DNA of 6,518 nt from DRPN01 sp964383915 (GTDB lineage: Bacteria > Bacteroidota > Bacteroidia > Bacteroidales > VadinHA17): positions 1-6,518 of the forward strand of contig CAYLJE010000133.1 of NCBI GenBank assembly GCA_964383915.1, written 5' to 3'. The notes below the pieces were generated by a model that was given only the letters and a program-made list of their open reading frames with translations, was not told the origin of the DNA and searched no databases. Positions 1 through 6,327 of the stretch are shown one piece after another; position 1 is the stretch's first letter, and each line of letters begins with the position of its first letter. The position numbers were made by a program, and so were the translations under genes.

Positions 1-1
1 T

Positions 2-1303
2 ATGAAATATATCAGCACAAACAATTCTACGCCCGCTGTCTCCTTCCGGAAAGCTGTTAAGATGGGTCTGGCTCCTGATAAAGGATTGTTCATTCCTGAA
101 GAAATTCCGGTTTTTCCTGTATCTTTCTTCAAAGAGCTTCCCAACCTGAGTTGGGCAGAAATAGCCTTTAAAGTGGCCAGGCCATTCACCAAAGAAGATA
201 TCCCTGACGATATCCTCTGGGGAATAATTACCGATGCTCTCAATTTTAACATACCCCTGATACATCTTCGTGAGAATATTTATGTTCTCGAACTCTTTCA
301 CGGTCCCACGTTGGCTTTTAAAGATGTAGGGGCTCGCTTTATGGCCAGATGTCTGTCTTACTTTACAAATAATGAAGACAATAAAATCACCATTTTGGTA
401 GCTACTTCAGGAGATACGGGCAGTGCCGTAGCCAATGGATTTCTGGGGATTGAAAGCACAGAGGTTATTATCCTGTACCCAAAAGGAAAAGTAAGTGAAA
501 TACAGGAAAAACAATTTACCACACTTGGAGGAAACATCACCGCCCTGGAGATAGATGGTACTTTTGACGATTGCCAGCGACTGGTAAAGACTGCTTTTTC
601 CGATACAGAACTAACCCGGCGCCTGCATCTCTCTTCAGCTAATTCTATCAACATCGGCCGCTTGTTGCCCCAGTCGTTCTACTACTTTTATGCCTGGGCC
701 CAACTCGGTAACCCCGAGGCCAAACCTCTGTTTTCAGTACCCAGTGGTAATTTTGGAAACCTTACTTCCGGATTGATAGCCAAACAAATGGGGTTGCCGG
801 TATCGGGTTTTATTGCATCTACTAATATTAACAAAGTGGTTCCTGAATACCTGGAAACAGGGGTCTTTACCCCGCGACCATCCATACAGACAATTGCCAA
901 CGCAATGGATGTAGGTAACCCCAGCAACCTGACCAGAATAAGGTACATGTACCATGAAAACCTCCGAAAAATAAGAGAAGACATTCGCGGATTCAGCTTC
1001 GATGAAAAGGAAACAAGAAAAGCCATCCGGAATATTTATCAAACAACCGGGTATATACTTGATCCTCACAGTGCCATCGGGTACCTGGGTCTTCTTACAA
1101 ATAATAAAAATGACATCCCGGGTGTCTTCCTCTCTACTGCCCATCCGGCCAAGTTTAGGGATGTAGTAGCAGAAGAAACAGGAAAATTACCGGAAATACC
1201 TGAAAGACTTAAACATTGTATTAACAAAACCAGTCAGGCTATACCTCTGGGGAAGGACTACGCCACACTAAAAGATTACTTGTGGGGAAAAGGCAAATCC
1301 TGA
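2..1303 (+). CDS. thrC: Threonine synthase
   Basis: Pyridoxal-phosphate (PLP) enzyme of the cytoplasm that converts O-phospho-L-homoserine to L-threonine and phosphate, the last step of threonine synthesis. The 433-residue protein has the N-terminal segment typical of threonine synthases (STNNSTPAVSFRKAVKMGL, residues 5-23). The PLP-lysine motif HGPTLAFKD is at 100-108, with Lys107 as the expected Schiff-base lysine. The glycine-rich ATSGDTGSA motif is at 134-142 and PSGNFGN at 247-253, both probably contacting the PLP phosphate or ring. The C-terminal TAHPAKF is at 379-385. Length and motif order match the complete family, so the ATG at base 2 is very likely the true start, although only one upstream base is visible. 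In many Bacteroidales thrC is the last gene of a threonine operon, so earlier thr genes may lie just left of the window (inference). It is convergent with the Crp/Fnr gene, with 88 bases between the stops. No key residue is missing. Confidence 0.97.
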   Translation: MKYISTNNSTPAVSFRKAVKMGLAPDKGLFIPEEIPVFPVSFFKELPNLSWAEIAFKVARPFTKEDIPDDILWGIITDALNFNIPLIHLRENIYVLELFHGPTLAFKDVGARFMARCLSYFTNNEDNKITILVATSGDTGSAVANGFLGIESTEVIILYPKGKVSEIQEKQFTTLGGNITALEIDGTFDDCQRLVKTAFSDTELTRRLHLSSANSINIGRLLPQSFYYFYAWAQLGNPEAKPLFSVPSGNFGNLTSGLIAKQMGLPVSGFIASTNINKVVPEYLETGVFTPRPSIQTIANAMDVGNPSNLTRIRYMYHENLRKIREDIRGFSFDEKETRKAIRNIYQTTGYILDPHSAIGYLGLLTNNKNDIPGVFLSTAHPAKFRDVVAEETGKLPEIPERLKHCINKTSQAIPLGKDYATLKDYLWGKGKS

Positions 1304-1391
1304 TGTAAGAAATTTTATAGTGATCCGAAAGAAAATACTTTCATTCATTCTGAGTGTTCGGGAAACAAACATTCGTAAGGGAAAATATCTT
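1304..1391. other. Convergent intergenic gap, thrC / regulator
   Basis: This 88-base stretch separates two genes that end towards each other. A transcription terminator is expected here but no convincing one is visible. The best hairpin is GAAAG (1327-1331) with CTTTC (1338-1342), five base pairs around a six-base loop, not GC-rich and not followed by a T-run on either strand. Termination may be Rho-dependent, or the two transcripts may overlap at their 3' ends. No coding potential was seen. Confidence 0.5.
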
Positions 1392-2099
1392 CTAACCTAT
1401 ATCACTTACACGTTCCAGTTTCTTCATATCCAGGATACTGATTTTCCTTCCATCCAGGGAGATCAGTTCTTCAGAAACAAAAGTGGATAACGTACGAATA
1501 GCATTGGAGGTCGTCATATTGGACAAATTGGCAAGATCTTCCCGGGATAAATAAGCTTTGATTGTTTTACCATTTTCTTCCAAACCATAGGCATCTACCA
1601 ACAACAACAATGACTCGGCCAAACGTCCCCGGATATGTTTCTGTGTCAAGCTGACAGTACGTGTATTGGAAATCCCCAGCTCCGTAGCCATTTTCTTTAT
1701 CAGCCGCATCGTCAGTTCCACATTGATATGCATTATCTTATACAAAGCTTCTTTTTCAAGAATACATACAACCGAATCTTCCAGAGCTACTGCCGATCCG
1801 GAATAGTTCTGTTCGGCAAACAAAGCCCGGTACCCGATAAATCCCAGCGGGCTGGACATCCTGACAATTTGTTCGCGACCACCTACTCCTTCTTTGAAAA
1901 TCTTCACCTTCCCACTGGACAGACAAATCAATCCTGTCGGTTTGTCTCCTTCCTTAAAAATAATCTCCCCTTTTTTATAAACTGTACAAACGTGATTGTT
2001 AAATAACTCTTTTTTTTCATCTTCATTTAATGGATAAAATACCGAGCCTGGATTATCTAAAAAATAATCACAAGCAATATCATTGTTCTTTAAGGTCAT
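1392..2099 (-). CDS. Crp/Fnr-family transcriptional regulator
   Basis: A 235-residue, two-domain DNA-binding regulator. Residues about 22-125 form a cyclic-nucleotide-binding-type beta-roll (YKKGEIIFKEGDKPTGLICLSSGKV at its start, written here as two parts: 41-55 and 56-65). Residues about 126-150 fit the dimer helix, and 151-230 the winged helix-turn-helix, with LSREDLANLSNM (184-195) and TTSNAIRTLSTF (196-207) as the two helices. The effector pocket departs from E. coli CRP: the region matching its FGE...RS cassette reads GFIGYRALFAEQNYSGSA (86-103), without the glutamate and Arg-Ser pair that hold cAMP. The four cysteines (10, 38, 59, 112) do not match the FNR iron-sulphur pattern. The ligand is therefore unknown. 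The ATG at 2099 is the only reasonable start, since an in-frame stop lies at 2118-2120. The gene follows nadE by 90 bases and likely has its own promoter there. Family is secure, targets are not. Confidence 0.92.
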   Translation of the reverse strand: MTLKNNDIACDYFLDNPGSVFYPLNEDEKKELFNNHVCTVYKKGEIIFKEGDKPTGLICLSSGKVKIFKEGVGGREQIVRMSSPLGFIGYRALFAEQNYSGSAVALEDSVVCILEKEALYKIMHINVELTMRLIKKMATELGISNTRTVSLTQKHIRGRLAESLLLLVDAYGLEENGKTIKAYLSREDLANLSNMTTSNAIRTLSTFVSEELISLDGRKISILDMKKLERVSDIG

Positions 2100-2119
2100 A
2101 TGTGTAACATTGAGATATT

Positions 2120-2144
2120 AATTAAATTAAATTAAATTAAATTA
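2120..2144. repeat. AATTA pentamer repeat, five copies
   Basis: Five exact tandem copies of AATTA on the plus strand (TAATT on the minus strand). The tract lies between the predicted -7 element of the regulator gene and its start codon, so it would be in the 5' untranslated leader. A tract of this type can gain or lose units by slippage, but nothing in one sequence shows that it does. Confidence 0.9.
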
Positions 2145-2155
2145 GATAGACCAGA

Positions 2156-2187
2156 CAAAGATATAAAAAATGTTTTATAACACATAT
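2156..2187 (-). promoter_or_regulatory. Candidate Bacteroidota promoter for the Crp/Fnr gene
   Basis: On the minus strand TATCTTTG (2163 down to 2156) matches the Bacteroidota -7 consensus TAnnTTTG at every fixed position. The expected -33 region, about 20 bases further upstream, holds only a weak match (TGTG, 2184-2181) close to the nadE stop codon. Transcription would start near 2149 and give a leader of roughly 50 bases containing the AATTA repeats. A palindrome sits between the two elements. Confidence 0.5.
2170..2185. promoter_or_regulatory. 16-bp near-perfect palindrome (possible operator or nadE terminator)
   Basis: The plus-strand sequence ATGTTTTATAACACAT differs from its own reverse complement at only one symmetric pair, so 14 of 16 positions are symmetrical. 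It lies between the weak -33 and the exact -7 element of the regulator gene, a classic place for a repressor site, and its size suits a Crp/Fnr dimer. On the minus strand it begins four bases after the nadE stop codon and is followed by a T-run (2170-2165), so it could instead act as a weak AT-rich terminator for nadE. The sequence alone does not decide between these. Confidence 0.45.
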
Positions 2188-2189
2188 CT

Positions 2190-3848
2190 TTATAAATAAC
2201 TTGCAACCAGGGGTAAACGTCGTCCGGCACCAAATGCTTTTGAGGAAATGCGAAGAATAGGAGGAGCCTGGTACCGTTTGTATTCATTTCTGTTAACCAG
2301 TTGAAGAATTTTTTTTACCGTTTCAGGATCATAGCCTTTTCCGACGATTTCATCAACCGGACGTTGTAATTCAATATACTGATAAAGAATCTGATCCAGA
2401 AGAGAATAATCAGGTAAACTATCCGAATCTTTTTGTCCGGGGCTTAATTCTGCTGAAGGAGGTTTCACCAGTATGTGTTCCGGAATAATCTCTTTCTCCC
2501 TGTTGATATAACGAGCCAATTTATAAACATCTGATTTATATACATCTCCCAGCACGGATATGCCACCGCTCATATCTCCGTATAAAGTACCATAACCCAC
2601 GGCTGCTTCACTTTTATTTGATGTATTTAACAAAATGTATCCAAATTTGTTAGAGAAGGCCATCAGGATCACTGCACGAATACGAGCCTGCAGGTTTTCT
2701 TCTGTCACATCAAAAGGAAGTCCTTTGAAATGAGGATGAAGCAACTTCTCAAATTCATCAAAGGCCGTTTTGATGGGAATAATATGAAAGGGAACATTCA
2801 GGTTTTCAGCCAGTTTTTCAGCATCATTGACTGAATGATCCGTTGAGAACTGTGAAGGCAACAAAAGGGAATGTACATTTGATGCTCCCAAAGCTTCTTT
2901 GGCAAGCACCAGGCTTACAGCCGAATCAATACCCCCTGAAAGTCCAAGAATAGCATCGGTAAAACCCAGCTTACCAAAATAATCTTTTAAGCCCAAAACA
3001 AGTGCATCATAAATCTCCGGGATATAATCTTCCGCCTCGGAAACAGCCACTTCCTCTTCAGAAGATATTATTTTTTCCAGCTCAAAATCCTTAACATCTT
3101 CCCCAAACCGTTTTAGCTCAGCTACGATTTGCCCACGTGGGTTTACCACCAAAGATCCCCCCTCAAAAATTAATTCCGTCTGGGCACCTGTCTGATTGAC
3201 ATTAAAAACCGGAATCTTGTAATTTGCAGCTTTACGGGTAAAAACTTCCCGCTTGGTGGCAATCCGATTGTATGCAAAAGGAGATGCTGCAATATTGACA
3301 ATAAAATCAGGATGAAAACGTGCCAGATTCTGCATAGGAGAGACAGTATATAACCGGCTTTTCCCGAACTCCATTTCGATGGCTTGTTCATCCCACAGAT
3401 CTTCACATATCGTTAATGCAATCTTTTTCCCTTTATAAGAAACAATATGAAAATCCTTGTTTGGTTCAAAATGACGGTATTCGTCAAAAATATCATAGGT
3501 CGGCAGAAGGGTCTTGTGAACTACATCCCGGATTTCCCCGTCATAAAGAAAAAAAGCGGAGTTAAACAGATTTTTTCCCTCAGGGGCCGGATTGATGACA
3601 GGGCTGCCAACAATGGCTGCGATGTCTCTACATAATGGAGCCAGCTTATCCACAGTTTGCCGGCAGTGTTCCATAAATTCTTTTCGCTCCAGCAAATCCA
3701 GCGGAGGATAACCGGAAACTGTCAGTTCCGAAAAAATGACCAGATCGGATCCCCTGTCGCGGGCTTCCAGAATCGTTTTCCTGATTTTCTCAGCGTTTTT
3801 CCGGAAATCCCCAATATGATAATCCAGTTGTGCCAGTGTTATTTTCAT
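2190..3848 (-). CDS. nadE: Glutamine-dependent NAD+ synthetase
   Basis: Cytoplasmic enzyme for the last step of NAD+ synthesis: it amidates nicotinic acid adenine dinucleotide, using ATP and ammonia released from glutamine. The 552-residue protein has two domains. The N-terminal nitrilase-type glutaminase (about 1-265) keeps the Glu-Lys-Cys triad: Glu41 in FSELTVSGYPP, Lys112 in HKTLLPTYDIFDE, Cys148 in TICEDLW. The C-terminal synthetase (about 275-552) carries the ATP pyrophosphatase P-loop LSGGIDSA (303-310), plus NTSNKSEAAVGYGTLYGDMSG (408-428 region) and KPPSAEL (462-468), all typical of the family. It is of the shorter, roughly 540-residue type rather than the larger type of about 640 residues known from actinobacteria and some Bacteroides. 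The start matches the family (MKITLAQLDYHIGDF), 11 bases after the stop of the beta-barrel gene, so the two are probably co-transcribed. No promoter fits in that gap. All catalytic residues are intact. Confidence 0.97.
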   Translation of the reverse strand: MKITLAQLDYHIGDFRKNAEKIRKTILEARDRGSDLVIFSELTVSGYPPLDLLERKEFMEHCRQTVDKLAPLCRDIAAIVGSPVINPAPEGKNLFNSAFFLYDGEIRDVVHKTLLPTYDIFDEYRHFEPNKDFHIVSYKGKKIALTICEDLWDEQAIEMEFGKSRLYTVSPMQNLARFHPDFIVNIAASPFAYNRIATKREVFTRKAANYKIPVFNVNQTGAQTELIFEGGSLVVNPRGQIVAELKRFGEDVKDFELEKIISSEEEVAVSEAEDYIPEIYDALVLGLKDYFGKLGFTDAILGLSGGIDSAVSLVLAKEALGASNVHSLLLPSQFSTDHSVNDAEKLAENLNVPFHIIPIKTAFDEFEKLLHPHFKGLPFDVTEENLQARIRAVILMAFSNKFGYILLNTSNKSEAAVGYGTLYGDMSGGISVLGDVYKSDVYKLARYINREKEIIPEHILVKPPSAELSPGQKDSDSLPDYSLLDQILYQYIELQRPVDEIVGKGYDPETVKKILQLVNRNEYKRYQAPPILRISSKAFGAGRRLPLVASYL

Positions 3849-3859
3849 CCCCGGTCTTT

Positions 3860-4561
3860 TTAAAAGATAATCCCCAGTCGTAAACCAGGTGCATGAAAAG
3901 TAAGCCGGTCAGGCGGTTCCTCCACTCTGTTTTTTGTCACATCCAATAACCCGTGCATATAAGAAATTCCTGCCGTAAGTGCAGTACTTCCTCCGATAGA
4001 ATAGAGAATTCCCATACGGGCATATAACGCCAGATTAAAAACATTGATTTCTGCATGGCAACTTCTTTTATTCTCAATATCTCCTTGTATCCGGGCGTTT
4101 GCGTTAATACAAAACAAGGCATTTAAACCCGTATCAAAATAAAACCTCCAATAACCAATCTCTACGGATTGAAGATGAAGACCTACCGGGATATTCAGGT
4201 AATCATTAATATAGGTTAACAGCGTGTTCCCTGGCACTGAAATCCTTGAATTTCCGAGTAGAACAGATATTGTATCGGCATAAGCCAGCTTACCTCCTGA
4301 ATGAAATATTTTGATACCACTCGTAAAGGCATAATTCCTGGAAAAAAAATAATCAAATTGTAAACCGGCATTGTATCCGAGGACACCTCCCTTTGTATAT
4401 ACCTTCATCGGCATATCCGTCTGAAACCAACTAAACTGCGGAGTTAAGTCCAGCATAATCCGTAAATCCTGTGCCTCGAGCGGGTTGTGTAAAAAGATAA
4501 AATTCAGGAAGATGAATAAACGAAGAAACTTTAAGCTCGAAGTAAAAATTTTCGCAGGCAT
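3860..4561 (-). CDS. PorT-like outer-membrane beta-barrel protein
   Basis: A 233-residue protein of unknown specific role, predicted to be exported and inserted in the outer membrane. A signal peptide is clear: basic start (MPAKIFTSSLKFLR), hydrophobic core LFIFLNFIFL (15-24), and a likely cut after LEA, between Ala30 and Gln31. The mature part has alternating hydrophobic/polar stretches with many aromatics, for example LGYNAGLQFDYFFS (61-74) and YWRFYFDTGLNALF (137-150), and ends in phenylalanine, as outer-membrane barrels do. The YLNIPVGLHL stretch (121-130) resembles the Y-L-x-I-P motif shared by the small barrel proteins grouped as PorT-like (OMP_b-brl_2). Size suits about eight strands. 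It should not be called PorT of the type IX secretion system on this evidence, since family members are many and diverse. Two cysteines (151, 168) lie in the second half. It follows the ComM-family gene by 74 bases and precedes nadE by 11. Confidence 0.8.
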   Translation of the reverse strand: MPAKIFTSSLKFLRLFIFLNFIFLHNPLEAQDLRIMLDLTPQFSWFQTDMPMKVYTKGGVLGYNAGLQFDYFFSRNYAFTSGIKIFHSGGKLAYADTISVLLGNSRISVPGNTLLTYINDYLNIPVGLHLQSVEIGYWRFYFDTGLNALFCINANARIQGDIENKRSCHAEINVFNLALYARMGILYSIGGSTALTAGISYMHGLLDVTKNRVEEPPDRLTFHAPGLRLGIIF

Positions 4562-4583
4562 TTAGATCATTTTTTTTACAGAT

Positions 4584-4613
4584 GAAATATACATAGTCCG
4601 GAGAATAAACGAA
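4584..4613 (-). promoter_or_regulatory. Weak candidate promoter for the beta-barrel/nadE pair
   Basis: The 74-base gap 4562-4635 holds, on the minus strand, TATATTTC (4591-4584), which matches five of the six fixed positions of the Bacteroidota -7 consensus. TTCG (4613-4610) lies 18 bases upstream and matches three of four positions at -33. A start near 4577 would leave a short leader of about 15 bases. Such AT-rich DNA gives matches by chance, and read-through from the upstream ComM-family gene is equally possible. Confidence 0.3.
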
Positions 4614-4635
4614 TAAAAACTAAAAAAAGAGTATC

Positions 4636-6174
4636 TTATCCGGCCCATCCTTCCCTGTCGAGATTACGGTATTGTATAGCTTCGGCCAGATGATCAGTCC
4701 TGATGTTCTCTGAACCTTCCAGGTCTGCAATAGTACGGGACACTTTCAGTATCCGGTCATAAGCACGGGCAGAGAGGCCCCTTTTTTCCATGGCATTTTT
4801 CAGCAATTGTTGTCCTCCCTCATCAATAAAGCAGAATCTCTCAATCATCTTTCGTGACATTTGTGCATTGCTGTAAGTCCCTGGAAAAGAAGCAAATCGT
4901 TCTGTCTGGATTTCCCGGGCACGGATGACTCTTTCACGAATGATCTCACTGGTTTCAGCAGGGCGGGATCCTGCCAACTTATTAAACTCTACGGGAATTA
5001 CCTCAATATGCATATCGATACGGTCCAGCAGGGGCCCGGAGATTTTGTGAAGATATTTCTGAATCATTCCGGTAGTACAAACACAAACTTTGGTCGGATG
5101 GTTATAATAGCCACAAGGACAAGGATTCATGGATGCTACCAGCATAAAGCTGGCCGGATACTGTACGGTAAATTTGGCCCTTGAGATAGTAATCTCCCTA
5201 TCCTCCAGGGGCTGACGCAATACCTCCAGTACCTGCCGTTTAAATTCAGGCAGCTCGTCCAGAAAAAGCACTCCGTTATGTGCCAGAGAAATCTCCCCCG
5301 GCTGCGGATAGGTGCCTCCGCCGACAAGGGCTACATCAGAGATAGTATGGTGAGGACTGCGAAAAGGTCTGCGTGTCATCAACGAGGTATCATCGCCGAT
5401 CTTGCCTGCCACAGAGTGAATTTTTGTTGTCTCAATGGCTTCGTCAAGAGACAAAGGAGGTAAAATGGTCGGTAACCGTTTGGCCAACATTGTTTTTCCG
5501 GCGCCCGGTGATCCCACCATCACAATATTATGTGACCCTGCAGCAGCAATTTCCAGTGCTCGTTTTACCGATTCCTGTCCCCGCACATCAGAAAAATCAA
5601 AAGGATACCTGTTCATTTTCGAGAGGAAAAGGGTATCCATATCTACCTTCGTTTCCTCCAGTGTATCTCCCCGGCTGAGGAAAGTCACTACTTCTTTCAG
5701 TGCAGTGGCCCCATAAACTTTTAATCCTTTTACCACCGCCGCTTCCTGGGCATTTTTACGTGGCAGGATAATCCCCTCGTAACCGGCTTCCTTCGCCTGC
5801 AAAGCAATAGGCAATGCTCCCTTTACCGGTTGCAATCCTCCATCCAGGGAAAGCTCTCCCATGATCATATACCGTCCCAGATCATCCGGCCGGAGTTGTT
5901 CCGAAGCCGCCAGGATACCTATAGCTATGGTCAGATCATACAACGATCCCTCCTTACGCACATCTGCAGGAGCCATATTGATGACAATCTGTTTGCCGGG
6001 CCATTTCAGACCGTTGCTACGAAAAGCCGACTGAATACGATGCTGGCTCTCCTTGACAGCATTATCAGGTAACCCTACGAGATAAAAACGAATCCCCGTT
6101 GAAACATTTACTTCCACGGTAACCGTCATTGCACGGATCCCATGAACAGCACTACCATAAGTTTTTACAAGCAT
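4636..6174 (-). CDS. yifB: YifB/ComM-family Mg-chelatase-like AAA+ ATPase
   Basis: A complete 512-residue member of the ComM/YifB family. ComM proteins studied in proteobacteria are hexameric helicases that drive branch migration when incoming DNA recombines during natural transformation; the role in Bacteroidota is inferred. Three parts are visible. The N-terminal Lon-S5-like domain (about 1-165) includes VGLPDNAVKES (33-43) and MGELSLDGGLQPVKGALP (105-122). The AAA+ domain (about 190-395) has Walker A GSPGAGKT (221-228), the family motif RPFRSPHHTISD (269-280), Walker B GVLFLDELPEF (301-311), a cysteine cluster CPCGYYNHPTKVCVC (352-366) that may bind zinc, and LLDRIDMHIEV (382-392) with a probable arginine finger. 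The C-terminal helical domain contains GLSARAYDRILKVSRTIADL (466-485). The start MLVKTYGSAVHGI is typical, so the ATG at 6174 is chosen. No competence genes are nearby. Confidence 0.96.
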   Translation of the reverse strand: MLVKTYGSAVHGIRAMTVTVEVNVSTGIRFYLVGLPDNAVKESQHRIQSAFRSNGLKWPGKQIVINMAPADVRKEGSLYDLTIAIGILAASEQLRPDDLGRYMIMGELSLDGGLQPVKGALPIALQAKEAGYEGIILPRKNAQEAAVVKGLKVYGATALKEVVTFLSRGDTLEETKVDMDTLFLSKMNRYPFDFSDVRGQESVKRALEIAAAGSHNIVMVGSPGAGKTMLAKRLPTILPPLSLDEAIETTKIHSVAGKIGDDTSLMTRRPFRSPHHTISDVALVGGGTYPQPGEISLAHNGVLFLDELPEFKRQVLEVLRQPLEDREITISRAKFTVQYPASFMLVASMNPCPCGYYNHPTKVCVCTTGMIQKYLHKISGPLLDRIDMHIEVIPVEFNKLAGSRPAETSEIIRERVIRAREIQTERFASFPGTYSNAQMSRKMIERFCFIDEGGQQLLKNAMEKRGLSARAYDRILKVSRTIADLEGSENIRTDHLAEAIQYRNLDREGWAG

Positions 6175-6200
6175 TAGAAATAAATCAGATGGAACTTTGT

Positions 6201-6230
6201 GCCTGACCTCTTCCCATCTCTTTTTCAGGC
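6201..6230 (-). other. Hairpin in the leader of the ComM-family gene
   Basis: GCCTGA (6201-6206) and TCAGGC (6225-6230) are a perfect six-base inverted repeat around an 18-base loop. It would form near the 5' end of the transcript predicted from the promoter at 6235-6264. There is no T-run after it and no recognised riboswitch structure. It may be chance or may only stabilise the leader. Confidence 0.3.
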
Positions 6231-6234
6231 CTTA

Positions 6235-6264
6235 TAAAGATAATAAAATGTTCATAAATACAAT
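6235..6264 (-). promoter_or_regulatory. Candidate Bacteroidota promoter for the ComM-family gene
   Basis: On the minus strand ATTG (6264-6261) and TATCTTTA (6242-6235) are 18 bases apart. They match the Bacteroidota -33 element at three of four positions and the -7 element (TAnnTTTG) at five of six, with near-standard spacing. Transcription would start around 6228 and leave a leader of about 54 bases before the ATG at 6174. The 153-base gap 6175-6327 after pgi leaves ample room for a separate promoter. Confidence 0.5.
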
Positions 6265-6278
6265 GCTTATCATATAAA

Positions 6279-6319
6279 TTCAGGGAAATTCCGACAGATA
6301 CAGCTTATTCCATCCTGAA
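6279..6319 (-). terminator. Possible weak terminator hairpin after pgi
   Basis: On the minus strand TTCAGG (6284-6279 in complement) and CCTGAA form a six-base inverted repeat with plus-strand arms at 6279-6284 and 6314-6319. A further four pairs, one of them G-U, are possible after a two-base bulge. The loop is long and the following sequence (TTTATATG) is only mildly T-rich. It is in the right place, nine bases after the pgi stop, but is not a strong terminator. Confidence 0.22.
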
Positions 6320-6327
6320 AACCCATG

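Noticed and set aside
734..1144. A 136-codon open frame opposite thrC, and similar long frames opposite nadE and the ComM-family gene
   Set aside because: They lie wholly inside strongly supported genes on the other strand and show no family motifs; they are shadows of the real coding frames.
1327..1342. GAAAG/CTTTC hairpin as a shared terminator between thrC and the regulator gene
   Set aside because: Only five mostly A-T pairs, with no T-run following on either strand.
3860..4561. Naming the barrel gene porT and inferring a type IX secretion locus
   Set aside because: The similarity is to a large and varied barrel group, and no other secretion gene is in the window.
4622..4628. Run of seven T on the minus strand shortly after the ComM-family stop codon, as a terminator
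   Set aside because: No stable hairpin precedes the T-run, so it does not have the form of an intrinsic terminator.
6270..6326. An 18-codon minus-strand reading frame starting just after the pgi stop
   Set aside because: It is very short, has no recognisable motif, and lies in an intergenic gap; chance explains it.
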